This document shows positions 1 to 8,952 of a stretch of DNA of 64,000 bases, piece after piece. Both the position numbers and the translations under genes were made by a program. The DNA comes from Pantoea vagans (GTDB taxonomy: Bacteria; Pseudomonadota; Gammaproteobacteria; Enterobacterales; Enterobacteriaceae): positions 1,302,001 through 1,366,000 of the forward strand of contig NZ_CP038853.1 in assembly GCF_004792415.1 (NCBI RefSeq), read 5' to 3'. Each line of letters starts with the position of its first letter. Positions within the stretch are counted from its first letter, which is position 1. The notes beneath the pieces were generated by a model that had not been told where the DNA came from, did no database searches, and saw only the letters and a program-made list of their open reading frames with translations.

Positions 1-131
1 TAGCGTCCCGCTTGCGAATCATAAATAAAATAACGCAATAACGCTGTCTGGCTATGAGATACACCCCTTTTTGCTCGCTTTGTTCACCAGGAAAAACACC
101 ATGATGATAAGAACCTCTGCTGGTATGGATA

Positions 132-1487
132 ATGAACAAAGCGCGATTAACTTTTTTGTTGTGCGCCCTGAGTGGCGTGGCAGTGCCCGCGGCCTTTGCC
201 GCACCGTTACCGAAAGCCGAATTTAACTGGCGCGCCGCGCCAACCGAAGAACAGATTGCCAGCTTAACGCTGCGCGACGCCATTCTCCGGGCCTTTGCCC
301 GCAATCCGAAAATCTCGGAAGCGGCGGCACAGATCCACGTCGGTGAGGGAGATCTGGATGCCGCCCGCAGCGCCTGGTATCCGCAGATCTCACTGCAGGG
401 TGCCGCGGGACGCTCTCACCAGACCGACTCCGCTGGCAGTCTGAACAATAATGGCTCCGGCGGTATCACGCTCAGTCAGCTGCTTTACGACTTTGGCCGC
501 ACCGGCAGCGCCATCGATGAACAGCATGCCCTGTCAGAGGCCTATCGTTTCGGCCTGTTCGATTCGATGACGACCGTGGCGGAAGATACGCTGCAGGCCT
601 ACCTCGAAGTCAAACGCTACCAGGCGCTGTCTGAAACGGCGCACACTAATATCGCCTCGCTGCAGCGGGTACGGGATATTGCGAAACTGCGCGCCGATGC
701 CGGGCTCAATTCCCAGTCAGATGTTTTGCAGGCGGAAACCCGCATCGCCGCGATGCAGGCCACGCTGGAGCAATATCGCGCCCAGCTGCGTTCCGCCACC
801 GCGCAGCTGACCGTGCTGACCGGTGTCGTGCCCGCCACGTTGCCCGAACTGCCCCAGGCGTTGCTGAAACAGCAGATCACCCTCGACAAAATTGCCTATG
901 AAAGCAGCGCCGCAGTACGCAGCGCGCAGTCTAAACAGGAAGCCGCCCGTGAGCGGGTGCGCCAGGCCCAGTCCGGTCACTGGCCGACCATCAAAGTGCA
1001 GGCGGGCCGGACCCGCTATGAAAACGATCGTTCGTCTTACTGGGATGATGAAGTACAGCTGCAGGTGGAAGCGCCGCTTTATCAGGGCGGCATGGTGAAT
1101 GCCAAAACTGAGTCAGCGGAGGGCGACCGTGAAGCGGCACAGGCTGCGGTGCAGCAGGCCAAACTTGCCATCAATCAGAACGCCTCGACTGCCTATGCCG
1201 ACATGATCGGGGCACAGCAGCGGCAGGCCGCCGGAGAAGTGCAGCTGGCCAGCGCCGACCATACCCGTAATGTCTACGCCGATGAATATCGTCTGAGTAA
1301 GCGCAGCCTGAACGACCTGCTGAGCGTGGAACAGGATGTGTTTCAGGCCGACAGCTCACGTATCACCGCGCTTTACGATGGCTGGGACGCCACCGTGCGC
1401 TATGCCGCCGCGGTAGACAATCTGCTCGATATCATGGGTATCGATCGCCAGCAAAGCAGCGGCGATCTCCTTCCTTCGCTGCAATAG
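132..1487 (+). CDS. TolC-family outer membrane channel of a type I secretion system
   Basis: This 451-residue protein should be the outer membrane duct of a tripartite type I exporter. It opens with a Sec signal peptide (about residues 1-23, ending AFA before APLPK). The long Ala/Gln/Glu-rich helical body, with two OEP-type repeats, is typical of TolC/LapE-like channels and the length fits that family. The next gene begins 16 nt after its stop, and the ABC exporter and adaptor follow in the same operon, so it is a dedicated channel rather than housekeeping TolC. The ATG at 132 puts the signal peptide at the N terminus; the ribosome site upstream is weak, and an ATG at 101 lies in a different frame. 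The secreted cargo is not in the window and may lie upstream. Confidence 0.9.
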   Translation: MNKARLTFLLCALSGVAVPAAFAAPLPKAEFNWRAAPTEEQIASLTLRDAILRAFARNPKISEAAAQIHVGEGDLDAARSAWYPQISLQGAAGRSHQTDSAGSLNNNGSGGITLSQLLYDFGRTGSAIDEQHALSEAYRFGLFDSMTTVAEDTLQAYLEVKRYQALSETAHTNIASLQRVRDIAKLRADAGLNSQSDVLQAETRIAAMQATLEQYRAQLRSATAQLTVLTGVVPATLPELPQALLKQQITLDKIAYESSAAVRSAQSKQEAARERVRQAQSGHWPTIKVQAGRTRYENDRSSYWDDEVQLQVEAPLYQGGMVNAKTESAEGDREAAQAAVQQAKLAINQNASTAYADMIGAQQRQAAGEVQLASADHTRNVYADEYRLSKRSLNDLLSVEQDVFQADSSRITALYDGWDATVRYAAAVDNLLDIMGIDRQQSSGDLLPSLQ

Positions 1488-1503
1488 CGATAAGGCATTA
1501 ATA

Positions 1504-3639
1504 ATGAGTACATCAACCCTGAATACCGATAACTGGATTGCCGCCATGCTGCGTGTCGCCGCGCGATTCGGTAAACCTGCCGATGGCAAAACCCTGCGTC
1601 AGCAGATGCGCTGGTTTGAACATCTGCCGGTGTCGCAGCAGCTGGAGCGGCTTTCCGGGCTGCTGGGACTGCATCTGACCATGGTACCGCAGAACAAACT
1701 GCGCTGGCGTCAGGAGATCACCCCGGTGGTGCTGGTGCTGGAAAATGCCAGCGTGGCGGTGCTGGAGAATATCGATTCTGACGGCAGCGCACGCTACTGG
1801 CTCAGTGAAGGCGGCGATGTGGTGCGTGAAAGCGCCTTATCAGAACTGCTGACGCGCGCGCAGGGCGATGTCGGCGTGATTGGCGTGGCGGCGCGTGGCC
1901 GTGATGCGCGTATCGACGAATTCATTCAGCCCTATGAGCCGCACTGGTTCTGGAAAAACTTTCGTGGCATGGGTCGCCGTATTACCGAGATCTCGCTGGC
2001 CTCGGTGATCAGCAATGTGCTGGCGCTGGCCGGTATTCTCTTTTCGATGCAGGTCTACGATAGGGTGATTCCGGCGCAGTCGCAGTCCACGCTGTGGGTA
2101 CTGTTTGTCGGGGTGCTGATCGCCGCAGCCATTGAGTATGTGATCCGGCTGATGCGAACTCAGGTGTCAGACTTAATGGGCAAACGCATCGACCTCAAAG
2201 TCTCCGCCATGCTGTTTGCCCGGGCGATGAGCATCCGTAACGAGGCGCGGCCAAAATCGACCGGCTCCTTTATTTCGCAGTTGCGTGAGATCGACCAGGT
2301 GCGTGAGTTGCTGACGTCAACCACGGTGGGTGCAGCAGCCGATCTGCCGTTTGTCATCCTGTTCCTGTTTATCATGTCGTTTGTGGGCGGCTGGCTGGTG
2401 CTGATCCCGCTGGCGGCGATCCCGCTGATCGTCATTCCCGGCCTGCTGGTGCAGATCCCGATGGCGCGGCTGGCTAAAGAGGGGCTGCGCGAGGGCGCGC
2501 TGCGCAATGCGGTACTGGTGGAAACCATCGAAGGGATTGAGGATATCAAGGCGCTTCAGGCAGAACCCTATTTCCAGCGTCAGTGGGAACAGACTCATGA
2601 AGTCAGCGCTTCAATCAGCAATCAGCAGCGGTTATGGGGCGCACGCCTTACCGGCTGGGCGTCGACCGTGCAGCAGCTCACCTATGCGGGGATGCTGGTG
2701 TTTGGTGTCTATCTGGTGCTCGATTCGCAAATCACCACCGGTACGCTGGTCGCCTGTAGCCTGCTCTCGTCCCGCACCATCGCCCCGCTGATGCAGCTGA
2801 CCATGGTTTTCTCACGCTGGCAGCACGCCAAAATGGCGATGAAAGGGCTGGATGAGCTGCTGAAAAAGCCGCTCGATCAGCCTGAAGCCACGACACTGGC
2901 GCACTGTCCGACGCTTACCGGCCAGTACGATCTGCGCAATGTCCATTACAGCTATGACGAAGAGAATGAAAAGAACGTGCTCAACGTGCAGCAACTGCAG
3001 ATCAAGCCCGGCGAGAAGATTGCCATTCTGGGCAAAGTCGGAGCAGGGAAGTCAACGCTACTGAAGATCCTGGCCGGTCAGGCGCAGGCCACTCAGGGCA
3101 AGGTGATTGTCGATGGCGTCGATATTGAGCGTATCGATCCTGTCGATTTACGCCGTCAGCTCGGCTGGCTGTCGCATGACTCCCGTCTCTTTTTTGGCAC
3201 GTTGCGGCAGAACCTGATGCTGGGTAATCCCCACGCCAGCGAACAGGAGATGCTGCAGGCGCTGCGCATCAGCGGCGCGCTGTCGCTGGTCCAGCAGGAT
3301 GCCGCCAGTCTGGATCGCATTATCAATGAAGGCGGACGCGGGCTGTCAGGCGGGCAGCGTCAGATGGTGATGCTGAGCCGGATGATCCTGCGGCAGCCGC
3401 AGGTGGTGCTGCTGGATGAACCGACCGCGGCCATGGATGAACAGCTCGAGGAGCATGTGATCCGTCAGCTACAGGGCTGGATCAGTGGCCGGACGCTGGT
3501 GCTGGTGACGCACCGCCCGGCGCTGCTGAAGATGGTTGATCGTATTGTGGTGATGGATAACGGCCGGATTGTGGCCGATGGTCCGCGTGACGAGATCCTG
3601 CGCCGTGCGACGACGCCAGGGAAAGGAGATGCTGCATGA
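1504..3639 (+). CDS. Type I secretion ABC transporter, LapB-like, with inactive C39-like domain
   Basis: This 711-residue inner membrane permease/ATPase powers export through the channel encoded just upstream. Residues 1 to about 140 form a peptidase C39-like domain with no evident Cys-His catalytic pair, as in RTX toxin and large-adhesin exporters where it docks cargo instead of cutting it. A six-helix ABC membrane domain follows (about 165-430). The ATPase domain has Walker A GKVGAGKST (about 510-518), signature LSGGQ (614-618), Walker B LLDEP (about 636-640) and the H-loop THRP near 670. The next gene starts 4 nt before this stop codon, showing translational coupling. Family assignment is firm; the substrate is unknown. 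Confidence 0.92.
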   Translation: MSTSTLNTDNWIAAMLRVAARFGKPADGKTLRQQMRWFEHLPVSQQLERLSGLLGLHLTMVPQNKLRWRQEITPVVLVLENASVAVLENIDSDGSARYWLSEGGDVVRESALSELLTRAQGDVGVIGVAARGRDARIDEFIQPYEPHWFWKNFRGMGRRITEISLASVISNVLALAGILFSMQVYDRVIPAQSQSTLWVLFVGVLIAAAIEYVIRLMRTQVSDLMGKRIDLKVSAMLFARAMSIRNEARPKSTGSFISQLREIDQVRELLTSTTVGAAADLPFVILFLFIMSFVGGWLVLIPLAAIPLIVIPGLLVQIPMARLAKEGLREGALRNAVLVETIEGIEDIKALQAEPYFQRQWEQTHEVSASISNQQRLWGARLTGWASTVQQLTYAGMLVFGVYLVLDSQITTGTLVACSLLSSRTIAPLMQLTMVFSRWQHAKMAMKGLDELLKKPLDQPEATTLAHCPTLTGQYDLRNVHYSYDEENEKNVLNVQQLQIKPGEKIAILGKVGAGKSTLLKILAGQAQATQGKVIVDGVDIERIDPVDLRRQLGWLSHDSRLFFGTLRQNLMLGNPHASEQEMLQALRISGALSLVQQDAASLDRIINEGGRGLSGGQRQMVMLSRMILRQPQVVLLDEPTAAMDEQLEEHVIRQLQGWISGRTLVLVTHRPALLKMVDRIVVMDNGRIVADGPRDEILRRATTPGKGDAA

Positions 3640-4805
3640 GTCTGGTTATTGTTGATAAAGATCTTGCCCGTCATGAGCGCCGGACATCGGCAATTATCTG
3701 GCTCTGCACCGCCGCGCTGGCGATTTTTCTCATCTGGGCGCACTTCGCCATTCTGGATGAGGTGACTGTCGGCACCGGCAAAGTAACACCCTCCAGCCGC
3801 GCGCAGGTGATTGACAGCCTGGACGGCGGCATCGTCAAACAGCTGAATGTGCATGAGGGCGATATTGTTGAGAAAGGGCAGGTGCTGGCGACGCTTGATC
3901 CGACGCGCTTCCAGTCCAACTTCGGCGAAGCGCAGGCCAAAGTGCGCACGCTGCGTGCCTCATCCGAAAGGCTTGAGGCGGAGTTGTCGGGCACGCCGCT
4001 GACGTTCAGCGCCGAAACCCTGAAGGAGCCGAATCTGGTCACGCGCGAACGGCAACTCTACGAATCGCGTCGTCGTAATCTCACCGAAACCATCAGTAAC
4101 CTGCAGCAGTCGCTGAAACTGGTACAGGATGAATTGCGGCTGACGGAACCGCTGGTGGCTAAGGGCGCGGCAGGGCAGGTCGAGGTGATTCGTCTGCGCC
4201 GTCAGGTCAGCGATCTGCGCGGTAAAATTGATGAGGCGCGTAACGACTATCTGGTGCGTGCCCATGAAGAGCAGGTGAAAAACAATGCCGAACTGGATGC
4301 ACAACTGCAGGTTGCTGCGGGCAAAGAGGATCAGCTGACGCGTGCTACGCTCTACTCGCCGGTACGCGGCATCGTCAAAGATATTCAGGTCACCACGGTT
4401 GGTGGCGTACTGGAGCCAGGCGGTAAGCTGATGGAAATCGTGCCGCTGGAGGATCAGCTGCTGATTGAGACGCGCATCAATCCACGTGATATCGCCTATA
4501 TCCGCCCCGGTCTGGCCGCCACCGTAAAAGTGACCGCCTATGACTCTTCTATTTATGGCGACCTGCCCGGCGAAGTTGAAACGGTGTCGCCCGATACCCT
4601 GCAGGATGAGGTAAAACGCGATCAATATTACTATCGTGTTTACGTTCGTACCCAGAAAGCGGAGCTGACCAACCGTGCCGGACGAAAATTCCCGATTGTG
4701 CCGGGTATGGTGGCCAACGTGGAGATTAAAACCGGTCAGAAATCGGTCATGGATTATCTGATTAAACCGCTGAATAAAGTCAAAGAATCGCTGCGCGAGC
4801 GCTGA
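3636..4805 (+). CDS. HlyD-family periplasmic adaptor of type I secretion
   Basis: This 389-residue membrane fusion protein should bridge the ABC exporter and the TolC-like channel. It has a short cytoplasmic N terminus, one membrane helix (about residues 18-40), a biotinyl-lipoyl-like hairpin domain (around GGIVKQLNVHEGD), a long coiled-coil region (about 90-230), and a C-terminal beta-barrel segment with the HlyD signature around SPVRGIVKDIQ. It overlaps the ABC gene by 4 nt and is the last gene of the operon. No clear intrinsic terminator was seen directly after it. Its length matches LapC/HlyD-type adaptors. Confidence 0.92.
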   Translation: MSLVIVDKDLARHERRTSAIIWLCTAALAIFLIWAHFAILDEVTVGTGKVTPSSRAQVIDSLDGGIVKQLNVHEGDIVEKGQVLATLDPTRFQSNFGEAQAKVRTLRASSERLEAELSGTPLTFSAETLKEPNLVTRERQLYESRRRNLTETISNLQQSLKLVQDELRLTEPLVAKGAAGQVEVIRLRRQVSDLRGKIDEARNDYLVRAHEEQVKNNAELDAQLQVAAGKEDQLTRATLYSPVRGIVKDIQVTTVGGVLEPGGKLMEIVPLEDQLLIETRINPRDIAYIRPGLAATVKVTAYDSSIYGDLPGEVETVSPDTLQDEVKRDQYYYRVYVRTQKAELTNRAGRKFPIVPGMVANVEIKTGQKSVMDYLIKPLNKVKESLRER

Positions 4806-4986
4806 AAATCAGCACCCTCCCCACTATCCGCCTGCTTAATTACGGTGATAAATTAACATGGCGGATATTTCATCATTCCGTGTGCAAAGCGTGCGCAATT
4901 TAACACTCTGTGCGGAAATGAGGCGGAGTTAATTTAACCCGCTTAAGAAAGTTTACGCGGATATAACGGAACGGCAAATTTCAGGC
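4806..4986. other. Intergenic stretch after the secretion operon
   Basis: This AT-rich stretch between the adaptor gene and the 3' end of micF holds no ORF with a convincing ribosome site and no strong hairpin. I see nothing assignable in it. Confidence 0.5.
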
Positions 4987-5080
4987 AAAAAAATGCCGGA
5001 CGATTTGTCCGGCGGGAAATAATAAGTTGTACATCTCATTCGGGGAGAATGAAGGTAATAATGGAATAAATGATGATAGC
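4987..5080 (-). ncRNA. micF: MicF antisense small RNA
   Basis: Read on the minus strand, the RNA begins GCUAUCAUCAUUUAUUCC, very close to the recalled 5' end of E. coli MicF, the seed that pairs with ompF mRNA. It ends in a GC-rich hairpin (GCCGGAC, loop AAAUC, GUCCGGC; 4995-5013) followed by a run of seven U (4987-4993), giving about 94 nt against 93 in E. coli. Its position, divergent from and upstream of a porin gene, is the micF-ompC arrangement. A plausible -10 (TAGAAT, minus strand) lies just upstream. MicF acts with Hfq to repress OmpF-type porin translation. The middle of the RNA differs from E. coli, as expected for a genus-level distance. Confidence 0.9.
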
Positions 5081-5234
5081 GGGGTCTATTCTATTACCAG
5101 ATCCCGCAAAAGTTTTATCATTCAGTGCTTCAGAAGTGTCTGATGCAACCTGTTGATAACAAAGAATACAAATTGAGATTGACGATTCGTGCGCTGATTT
5201 TTATCGATCCGTGCTGATTATTAGTTCCCCGATA

Positions 5235-5300
5235 TTTACATTAAGAAATAACTGTTTCGATCTGTGAAACACTTTTGGGAATTTAGTAGCATTTTCCTGG
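5235..5300 (+). promoter_or_regulatory. ompC promoter region with OmpR-like boxes
   Basis: The stretch starting TTTACATTAAGAAATAAC and continuing through CTGTGAAACACTTTTGGG resembles the tandem OmpR sites of E. coli ompC (TTTACATTTTGAAACATC type). The AGTAGCATTTTCCTGGTGG segment aligns with the ompC -10/start region. The leader keeps E. coli-like blocks, including GCAGTGGCA, AATAAAGGCA and the ribosome site AACAGAGGGTAATAA. A CTGAA...TTCAG hairpin sits mid-leader. The OmpR assignment rests on resemblance to the known promoter. Confidence 0.7.
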
Positions 5301-5403
5301 TGGATTATTGCCCGTTATAAAACAACAATGGCCTGCCGGCTGAATTTTTAATCATTCAGTTCGCAGTGGCAAATAATAAAGGCACATAACAGAGGGTAAT
5401 AAA

Positions 5404-6516
5404 ATGAAACGTCGCGTTCTCTCCCTGGTGATCCCTGCATTGCTGGTTGCAGCAGGATCAGCAAACGCAGCTGAAATCTATAACAAAGACGGCAACAAAT
5501 TAGATCTCTTCGGTAAAGTTGACGGCCTGCACTACTTCTCTGATAACGACAGTTCTGATGGCGACCAATCCTACGTTCGTTTCGGCTTCAAAGGCGAAAC
5601 CGAAATCAGCAATGAGCTGACCGGTTACGGCCAGTGGGAATATCAGGCTGCGCTGAATAACGCCGAGTCTCAGGGTACTGCTGACAGCTTCACCCGTGTC
5701 GGCTTTGCCGGCGTGAAATTTGGGGATGCGGGCTCGTTCGACTACGGTCGTAACTACGGCGTAGCCTACGACATCGGCGCATGGACCGACGTGCTGCCCG
5801 AGTTTGGTGGCGATACCTATGGCGCGGATAACTTCATGTATCAGCGCGGTAACGGTATGGCGACCTACCGCAACAATAACTTCTTTGGTCTGGTGGATGG
5901 CTGGAACTTTGCAGTCCAGTATCAGGGCAAGAATGGCAACAGCAGCGAATCACCTAATGGCCGTGACGTACTGGGCCAGAACGGCGACGGCTGGGGTCTG
6001 AACACCACCTATGATCTGGGTCAGGGCTTCGGCATTGGTGCAGCGGCTTTCCAGTCTGACCGTACCAACGATCAGAACAGCGCAACGTCAGGTATTCTTG
6101 GCCGAGGCGATAAAGCGGAAGTGTACACAGGCGGTCTGAAATATGACGCGAACAATGTCTATCTGGCAGCGATGTACTCACGTTCATTTAACGCAACCCG
6201 CTTCGGCAGCAGCGACTCTGAAGCCTATGGCTATGCGGATAAAGCGGATAACTGGGAACTGGTTGCACAGTATCAGTTTGACTTCGGCCTGCGTCCATCC
6301 CTGGCCTATGTCACCTCACGCGGCACCGATGTTCAGAACTGGGGCAAACAGAATCTGAAAAAATATATCGATGTTGGCGCGACGTACTACTTCAACAAAA
6401 ACATGTCCACCTATGTTGATTACCAGATCAACCTGCTGGACGATAACGCGTTCACCGACGCAGCCAATATCAATACCGACGACGTGGTGGCACTGGGTCT
6501 GGTTTACCAGTTCTAA
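5404..6516 (+). CDS. ompC: OmpC-type outer membrane porin
   Basis: This 370-residue trimeric 16-stranded porin allows passive diffusion of small hydrophilic solutes. The signal peptide is residues 1-22 (ending ANA before AEIYNKDG), and the mature start [16 protein letters not shown] is the classic enterobacterial porin N terminus. Alternating beta strands fill the chain, with the constriction-loop motif PEFGGD near 138, and it ends in the Phe-terminated C-terminal signal (VYQF). The assignment to OmpC rather than OmpF rests on the adjacent divergent micF, the OmpC-like leader, and apbE and alkB downstream. OmpR/EnvZ control is expected. Confidence 0.95.
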   Translation: MKRRVLSLVIPALLVAAGSANAAEIYNKDGNKLDLFGKVDGLHYFSDNDSSDGDQSYVRFGFKGETEISNELTGYGQWEYQAALNNAESQGTADSFTRVGFAGVKFGDAGSFDYGRNYGVAYDIGAWTDVLPEFGGDTYGADNFMYQRGNGMATYRNNNFFGLVDGWNFAVQYQGKNGNSSESPNGRDVLGQNGDGWGLNTTYDLGQGFGIGAAAFQSDRTNDQNSATSGILGRGDKAEVYTGGLKYDANNVYLAAMYSRSFNATRFGSSDSEAYGYADKADNWELVAQYQFDFGLRPSLAYVTSRGTDVQNWGKQNLKKYIDVGATYYFNKNMSTYVDYQINLLDDNAFTDAANINTDDVVALGLVYQF

Positions 6517-6533
6517 GCGTTCTGAGTTGTCAG

Positions 6534-6557
6534 GGAGCGCAGTTACCGCTGCGCTCC
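6534..6557. terminator. Hairpin after ompC, weak terminator
   Basis: A perfect 9-bp stem, GGAGCGCAG and CTGCGCTCC, with a 6-nt loop lies 18 nt after the ompC stop. No U-tract follows on either strand, so intrinsic termination is doubtful. It may protect the mRNA 3' end. Confidence 0.45.
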
Positions 6558-6737
6558 TGCATCGCCTTCCGGGCTGAGCGCTTCAGCCTTTTGCCACTTC
6601 GTGGGTTCTGGTGCTGTTGTTACCGACGACACAACACTGCCGAATCGTGCACCTTCAAATGCGACACCTGCCAGCGTAAAGGCTGAAAAGCTCAGCCAGT
6701 GATGCCATGCTGTTGGCCACTTCTGTGAATTTTTCAT
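6543..6737 (-). CDS. Small hypothetical protein (64 aa)
   Basis: I do not recognise this ORF. The chosen ATG follows a good ribosome site (AGAGGTGCAGA) 7-8 nt upstream; a start eight codons further out lacks this. The protein begins MKNSQKWPTAWHHWLSF, contains a weakly hydrophobic stretch (about residues 16-38: FSAFTLAGVAF...FGSVV) and ends in a charged, Pro/Glu-rich tail. It could be a short membrane-associated or exported peptide. It is convergent with ompC, and its stop codon lies in the loop of the hairpin after ompC. Coding is plausible but unproven. Confidence 0.4.
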   Translation of the reverse strand: MKNSQKWPTAWHHWLSFSAFTLAGVAFEGARFGSVVSSVTTAPEPTKWQKAEALSPEGDAGAQR

Positions 6738-6886
6738 TCTGCACCTCTCAGAGATAAACACTGTTTCAACAGTGCAGAATTCATGCCAGCTTTACCGCTC
6801 TCACAGCCACAGACGGCGCGCCCGTTTTGGTACACTTGCCGCGCGCGTCAGAGAGGCATTGCCCCAATCAGGTGCAGCCAGGCCTG

Positions 6887-6997
6887 TTAATGGCGCGGCC
6901 GGGAAGGCGTCATATGACGATGACGACGCTGTTCGACCACTTTATAACTTCCGTAAACAAACAAACCCAGGGCAATAACGAGAATCGCATAAATCAT
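6887..6997 (-). CDS. Predicted single-pass small membrane protein (36 aa)
   Basis: A strong ribosome site (AAGGAG, 6 nt before the ATG) precedes a 36-codon ORF. The protein starts MIYAILVIALGLFVYGSYK, one uninterrupted hydrophobic helix (about residues 2-18), followed by a very basic His/Arg tail (EQRRHRHM...RPRH). That is the usual architecture of enterobacterial small inner-membrane regulators with an N-out, C-in topology. I cannot tie it to a named family. It is transcribed divergently from apbE, whose start is 173 nt away, and lies downstream of nothing on its own strand, so it should have its own promoter. Confidence 0.6.
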   Translation of the reverse strand: MIYAILVIALGLFVYGSYKVVEQRRHRHMTPSRPRH

Positions 6998-7169
6998 CTG
7001 TAGCTCCTTACTTTGAATTAATGTTTATCGCCTGTCGGGAGGCGGGGTCAGGATAGATGACCGATGAATGTTCTCGTGATTCAGAAAAAGATTCAACGCT
7101 ATTTAAGCTAATTTACCCGAAGTTTATGCTTTGTAGCAGAGCTGAATAAAGTGTTACAAGTGAGGTAAG

Positions 7170-8216
7170 ATGCGTTCTCAGATTAATCTGCTGTTTATAG
7201 CGATGTTAGCACTGATGTTAGCAGCCTGTGATAAGCCAGCGGCAACAACCGCACTGGTACTGGAAGGAAAAACGATGGGAACCGTCTGGCGTGTAAGCCT
7301 GGCGGGAGTAGAGAGCGAACGTAAAGCGGAGCTGCAGCAGCGCATTCAGCAGCGGCTGGACGCGGACGATGCCGAACTCTCAACCTGGAAAGCCGATTCC
7401 GTGTTATCGCGCTTCAACCAGAGCCGGGATCTGTCACCGCAGCCGGTGAGTGAAAATATGGCGGATATTGTCACCACCTCTCTGCGAATTGGCCGCAAAA
7501 CCGGCGGGGCGATGGATATCACCGTCGGGCCACTGGTTAACCTGTGGGGTTTTGGGCCGACGAAACAGCCAGGTCATACGCCGGATGCGGCACAGATCGC
7601 TGCCGCCCGGGCGCAGACCGGGTTACAGCATCTGCGGGTGGTGCAGGGTGCAGACGGGCAGTGGCTGCAGAAAGATCTGCCTGACCTTTATGTCGATCTC
7701 TCAACGGTGGGCGAAGGCTTCGCTACCGATCATCTGGCGCGGCTGATGGAGCAGCTCGGCATCAACAACTATCTGGTGTCGGTCGGGGGCGCGGTGCTGA
7801 GTCGTGGTCTGAATGCGCAGCAGCAGCCGTGGCGGGTAGCAATTCAGAAACCGACCGATCGCGAAAATGCGGTTCAGGCGCGCGTTGATCTGCAGGGACA
7901 CGGTATCAGCACCTCCGGCAGCTATCGCAACTATTATGAACTGGACGGCAAGCGCATTTCTCACGTGATCGATCCCGTTACCGGACGGCCCATTGAGCAT
8001 AAACTGGTCTCCGCCACGGTGATCGCCACTACGGCACTGGAAGCCGACGGCTGGGATACCGGATTGATGGTACTCGGCACTGAAAAAGCCAAAGCGCTGG
8101 CGATAAAAGAGCATCTGGCGGTCTATCTGATCAGTAAGCAGGGCGATAAATTTGTCAGTTGGATGTCGCCGCAGTTTGCTGCCTTCCTGATCCCCGACAA
8201 ATCCGGAGAACCCTGA
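7170..8216 (+). CDS. apbE: FAD:protein FMN transferase lipoprotein
   Basis: ApbE attaches FMN to Thr residues of periplasm-facing flavoproteins such as Nqr/Rnf subunits, and was first known from thiamine phenotypes. The 348-residue protein has a lipoprotein signal with lipobox LAAC (lipidated Cys20), the flavin-transferase core including DITVGPLVNLWGFGP, the VDLSTVGEGFATD segment and the C-terminal SHVIDPVTGRP motif. Gene order ompC-apbE-alkB matches E. coli, except that ada, which lies between apbE and alkB there, is missing. Its stop overlaps the alkB start (TGATG), so the two are likely cotranslated. Confidence 0.95.
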   Translation: MRSQINLLFIAMLALMLAACDKPAATTALVLEGKTMGTVWRVSLAGVESERKAELQQRIQQRLDADDAELSTWKADSVLSRFNQSRDLSPQPVSENMADIVTTSLRIGRKTGGAMDITVGPLVNLWGFGPTKQPGHTPDAAQIAAARAQTGLQHLRVVQGADGQWLQKDLPDLYVDLSTVGEGFATDHLARLMEQLGINNYLVSVGGAVLSRGLNAQQQPWRVAIQKPTDRENAVQARVDLQGHGISTSGSYRNYYELDGKRISHVIDPVTGRPIEHKLVSATVIATTALEADGWDTGLMVLGTEKAKALAIKEHLAVYLISKQGDKFVSWMSPQFAAFLIPDKSGEP

Positions 8217-8857
8217 TGTTAGATCTTTTTAGTGAAGAGCAACCCTGGCAGGAGCCGCTGGCTGACGGTGCCGTGATCCTGCGGCGTCGCGCGCGCGAAG
8301 ATGCAGAAGCGCTTTATCAGCAGATCATGACGATTGCGGAACAGAACCCGTTTGCCCATCGCATTACGCCCGGCGGCCATCGCATGTCGGTGGCGATGAC
8401 CAACTGCGGCGATTTTGGCTGGTCGGTGGATTCACGTGGCTACAATTATCAGCAGCAGGACAACCTCAACGGACGTCAATGGCCACCCATGCCGCCGCTG
8501 TTTCGTACTCTGGCACAGCAGGCGGCATCAGAGGCAGGATTTCCTGAGTTTAATCCGGATGCCTGCCTGCTTAATCGTTATGAACCGGGCGCGAAGCTGA
8601 CGCTGCATCAGGATAAAGATGAGAAAGATCTGCGCCAGCCTATCGTTTCGGTGTCGCTGGGCTTGCCTGCGGTTTTCCAGTTTGGCGGCTTCGAGCGCGG
8701 CGACACGACTCAGCGTGTGCTGCTGGAACATGGCGATATTGTGGTGTGGGGCGGGCCGTCGCGCCTGCGTTATCACGGCATCCTGCCGCTGAAGCCAGGC
8801 GTTCATCCGCTGGCCGGTCCCTGGCGTTATAACCTGACGTTTCGCCGCGCCTTTTGA
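8216..8857 (+). CDS. alkB: DNA/RNA oxidative demethylase AlkB
   Basis: AlkB is an Fe(II)/2-oxoglutarate dioxygenase that removes 1-methyladenine and 3-methylcytosine lesions. The 213-residue protein has the iron ligands His131, Asp133 (LHQDKDE) and His187 (RYHGI), the same numbers as in E. coli, and the 2-oxoglutarate-binding RYNLTFR near the C terminus. I start at the ATG overlapping the apbE stop, giving MLDLFSEEQPW as in E. coli. A longer frame from 8159 lies inside apbE and is not used. Without ada next to it, the usual Ada-driven operon control cannot apply locally. Confidence 0.95.
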   Translation: MLDLFSEEQPWQEPLADGAVILRRRAREDAEALYQQIMTIAEQNPFAHRITPGGHRMSVAMTNCGDFGWSVDSRGYNYQQQDNLNGRQWPPMPPLFRTLAQQAASEAGFPEFNPDACLLNRYEPGAKLTLHQDKDEKDLRQPIVSVSLGLPAVFQFGGFERGDTTQRVLLEHGDIVVWGGPSRLRYHGILPLKPGVHPLAGPWRYNLTFRRAF

Positions 8858-8952
8858 CCCGCCACGCCGGTCATGGCGTGGTGAGAATAACTATTGCTAT
8901 CATTTGGCATCCCATTACACTGCAGGCTGTTTTTAGCTGATGGATTGCCTGC

